Source of the DNA: Atlantibacter subterraneus
GTDB taxonomy: Bacteria > Pseudomonadota > Gammaproteobacteria > Enterobacterales > Enterobacteriaceae
Length of the DNA stretch: 64,000 bases
Direction: 5' to 3' (one strand)
Assembly: GCF_027853245.1 (NCBI RefSeq)
Contig: NZ_JAPTZM010000002.1
The notes beneath the pieces are model-generated. The model worked only from the letters and a program-made list of their open reading frames with translations. It searched no databases and was not told the origin of the DNA. This document shows positions 63,228-64,000 of this stretch, piece after piece. The position numbers were made by a program, and so were the translations under genes. The stretch's first letter is position 1. The number at the start of each line of letters is the position of its first letter.

Positions 63228-64000
63228 ATGTCCACAGCTTATATCGGGCGTTTTGCCCCTTCTCCTTCTGGTGAACTCCACTTCGGCTCGCTGATCGCCG
63301 CGCTGGGCAGCTATTTGCAGGCCCGCGCACAACACGGCGTCTGGCTGGTGCGCATCGAAGATATCGACCCGCCGCGCGAAGTGCCCGGCGCTGCCGACAC
63401 CATTTTACGCCAGCTTGAACATTACGGCCTGCACTGGGACGGCGAGGTGCTGTACCAGTCCGCGCGCCATAATGCCTACCGCGAGGCGCTGGCCTGGCTG
63501 CGCGAACATCAGCGCAGCTATTACTGCACCTGCACCCGCAGCCGCATTCAGCAAATCGGCGGGATTTACGACGGCCACTGCCGCGACCTGCATCACGGCC
63601 CGGAAAACGCCGCCGTGCGGTTACGCCAGACCCAGCCGGTGATGAGCTTTACCGACCAACTGCGCGGCGAGATCGTCGCCGACCCGGCGCTGGCGCGGGA
63701 GGATTTTATTATTCACCGCCGCGACGGGCTGTTCGCTTATAACCTGGCGGTAGTGGTGGACGATCATTTCCAGGGCGTTAGCGAAATCGTCCGCGGCGCG
63801 GATTTGATTGAACCCACCGTGCGCCAGGTATCGCTGTATCATCAGTTCGGCTGGCAGCCGCCCGCCTGGTTCCATCTGCCGCTGGCGCTCAACGCCGACG
63901 GGAATAAACTCTCTAAACAGAACCATGCTCCTGCCCTGCCGTATGGCGATCCAAAACCGATGCTGGTTGCCGCTTTGCAGTTTTTGAACCAGCCTGTAAC
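63228..64000 (+). CDS. gluQ: Glutamyl-Q tRNA(Asp) synthetase (3' end beyond the window)
   Basis: A truncated glutamyl-tRNA synthetase paralogue that attaches glutamate to queuosine at position 34 of tRNA-Asp. It starts MSTAYIGRFAPSPSGELHFGSLIAALGS, with the HIGH-like motif altered to HFGS. The zinc-site cysteines are in CTCTRSRIQ and GHC (about 100-120), and the KLSKQNHAPALP segment is the KMSKS-like loop (about 228-239). The 257 visible codons are open to the window end; E. coli GluQ has about 300. The ribosome site is poor, fitting the low expression expected behind the dksA terminator. Confidence 0.96.
   Translation, partial: MSTAYIGRFAPSPSGELHFGSLIAALGSYLQARAQHGVWLVRIEDIDPPREVPGAADTILRQLEHYGLHWDGEVLYQSARHNAYREALAWLREHQRSYYCTCTRSRIQQIGGIYDGHCRDLHHGPENAAVRLRQTQPVMSFTDQLRGEIVADPALAREDFIIHRRDGLFAYNLAVVVDDHFQGVSEIVRGADLIEPTVRQVSLYHQFGWQPPAWFHLPLALNADGNKLSKQNHAPALPYGDPKPMLVAALQFLNQPV

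Overview
This window is a stretch of chromosomal core genome from a member of the Enterobacteriaceae. Gene order and protein sequences match the E. coli K-12 segment that runs from rrnH/gmhB to dksA/gluQ, seen here in the opposite orientation. Nearly every protein has the length of its E. coli counterpart and differs by scattered substitutions. The organism is therefore a relative outside Escherichia, in the broad Klebsiella/Enterobacter/Kluyvera/Citrobacter neighbourhood. I cannot fix the genus from the sequence alone. No tRNA, insertion sequence, prophage, CRISPR array or defence island was found.

Layout. 1-220: tandem P1/P2 promoters of an rRNA operon reading out of the window to the left (rrnH position). 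230-4744: gmhB, the MetJ-type metNIQ methionine importer, rcsF and trmO. 4851-10999: proS, nlpE, arfB, yaeQ, yaeP, rof, a small c-type cytochrome, tilS and a VOC protein. 11036-32740: a long leftward block of essential envelope and macromolecular synthesis genes. These are ldcC, accA, dnaE, rnhB, lpxB, lpxA, fabZ, lpxD, skp, bamA, rseP, cdsA, ispU, dxr, frr, pyrH, tsf and rpsB. 33060-38052: map, glnD, dapD and yaeH, reading right. 38094-42461: cdaR, degP (with a sigma-E-type promoter) and dgt, reading left. 42554-44678: mtnN, btuF and yadS, reading right. 44729-46615: erpA and clcA, reading left. 46793-48073: hemL. 48088-49880: a divergent quinone-reductase/LysR pair that E. coli K-12 lacks here. 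49913-55888: the Fur-type fhuACDB ferrichrome system. 56155-61201: mrcB and hrpB. 61289 to the end: thpR, sfsA, dksA and a truncated gluQ.

How the genes work together. One block supplies outer-membrane biogenesis: lipid A first steps (lpxA/B/D with fabZ), OMP chaperone and insertase (skp, bamA), envelope stress (rseP, degP, nlpE, rcsF), phospholipid and undecaprenyl precursors (cdsA, ispU, dxr) and peptidoglycan (mrcB, dapD). A second block is translation and replication: rpsB, tsf, frr, map, proS, tilS, trmO, arfB, dnaE and rnhB. A third is nutrient import: MetNIQ, BtuF and FhuACDB.

I found no convincing undescribed multi-gene system. The departures from the E. coli layout are modest: a c-type cytochrome translationally coupled to tilS, the LysR/quinone-reductase pair with a 12-bp direct repeat spaced by about three helical turns, a very stable hairpin between fhuA and fhuC, and the absence of yaeF next to proS.
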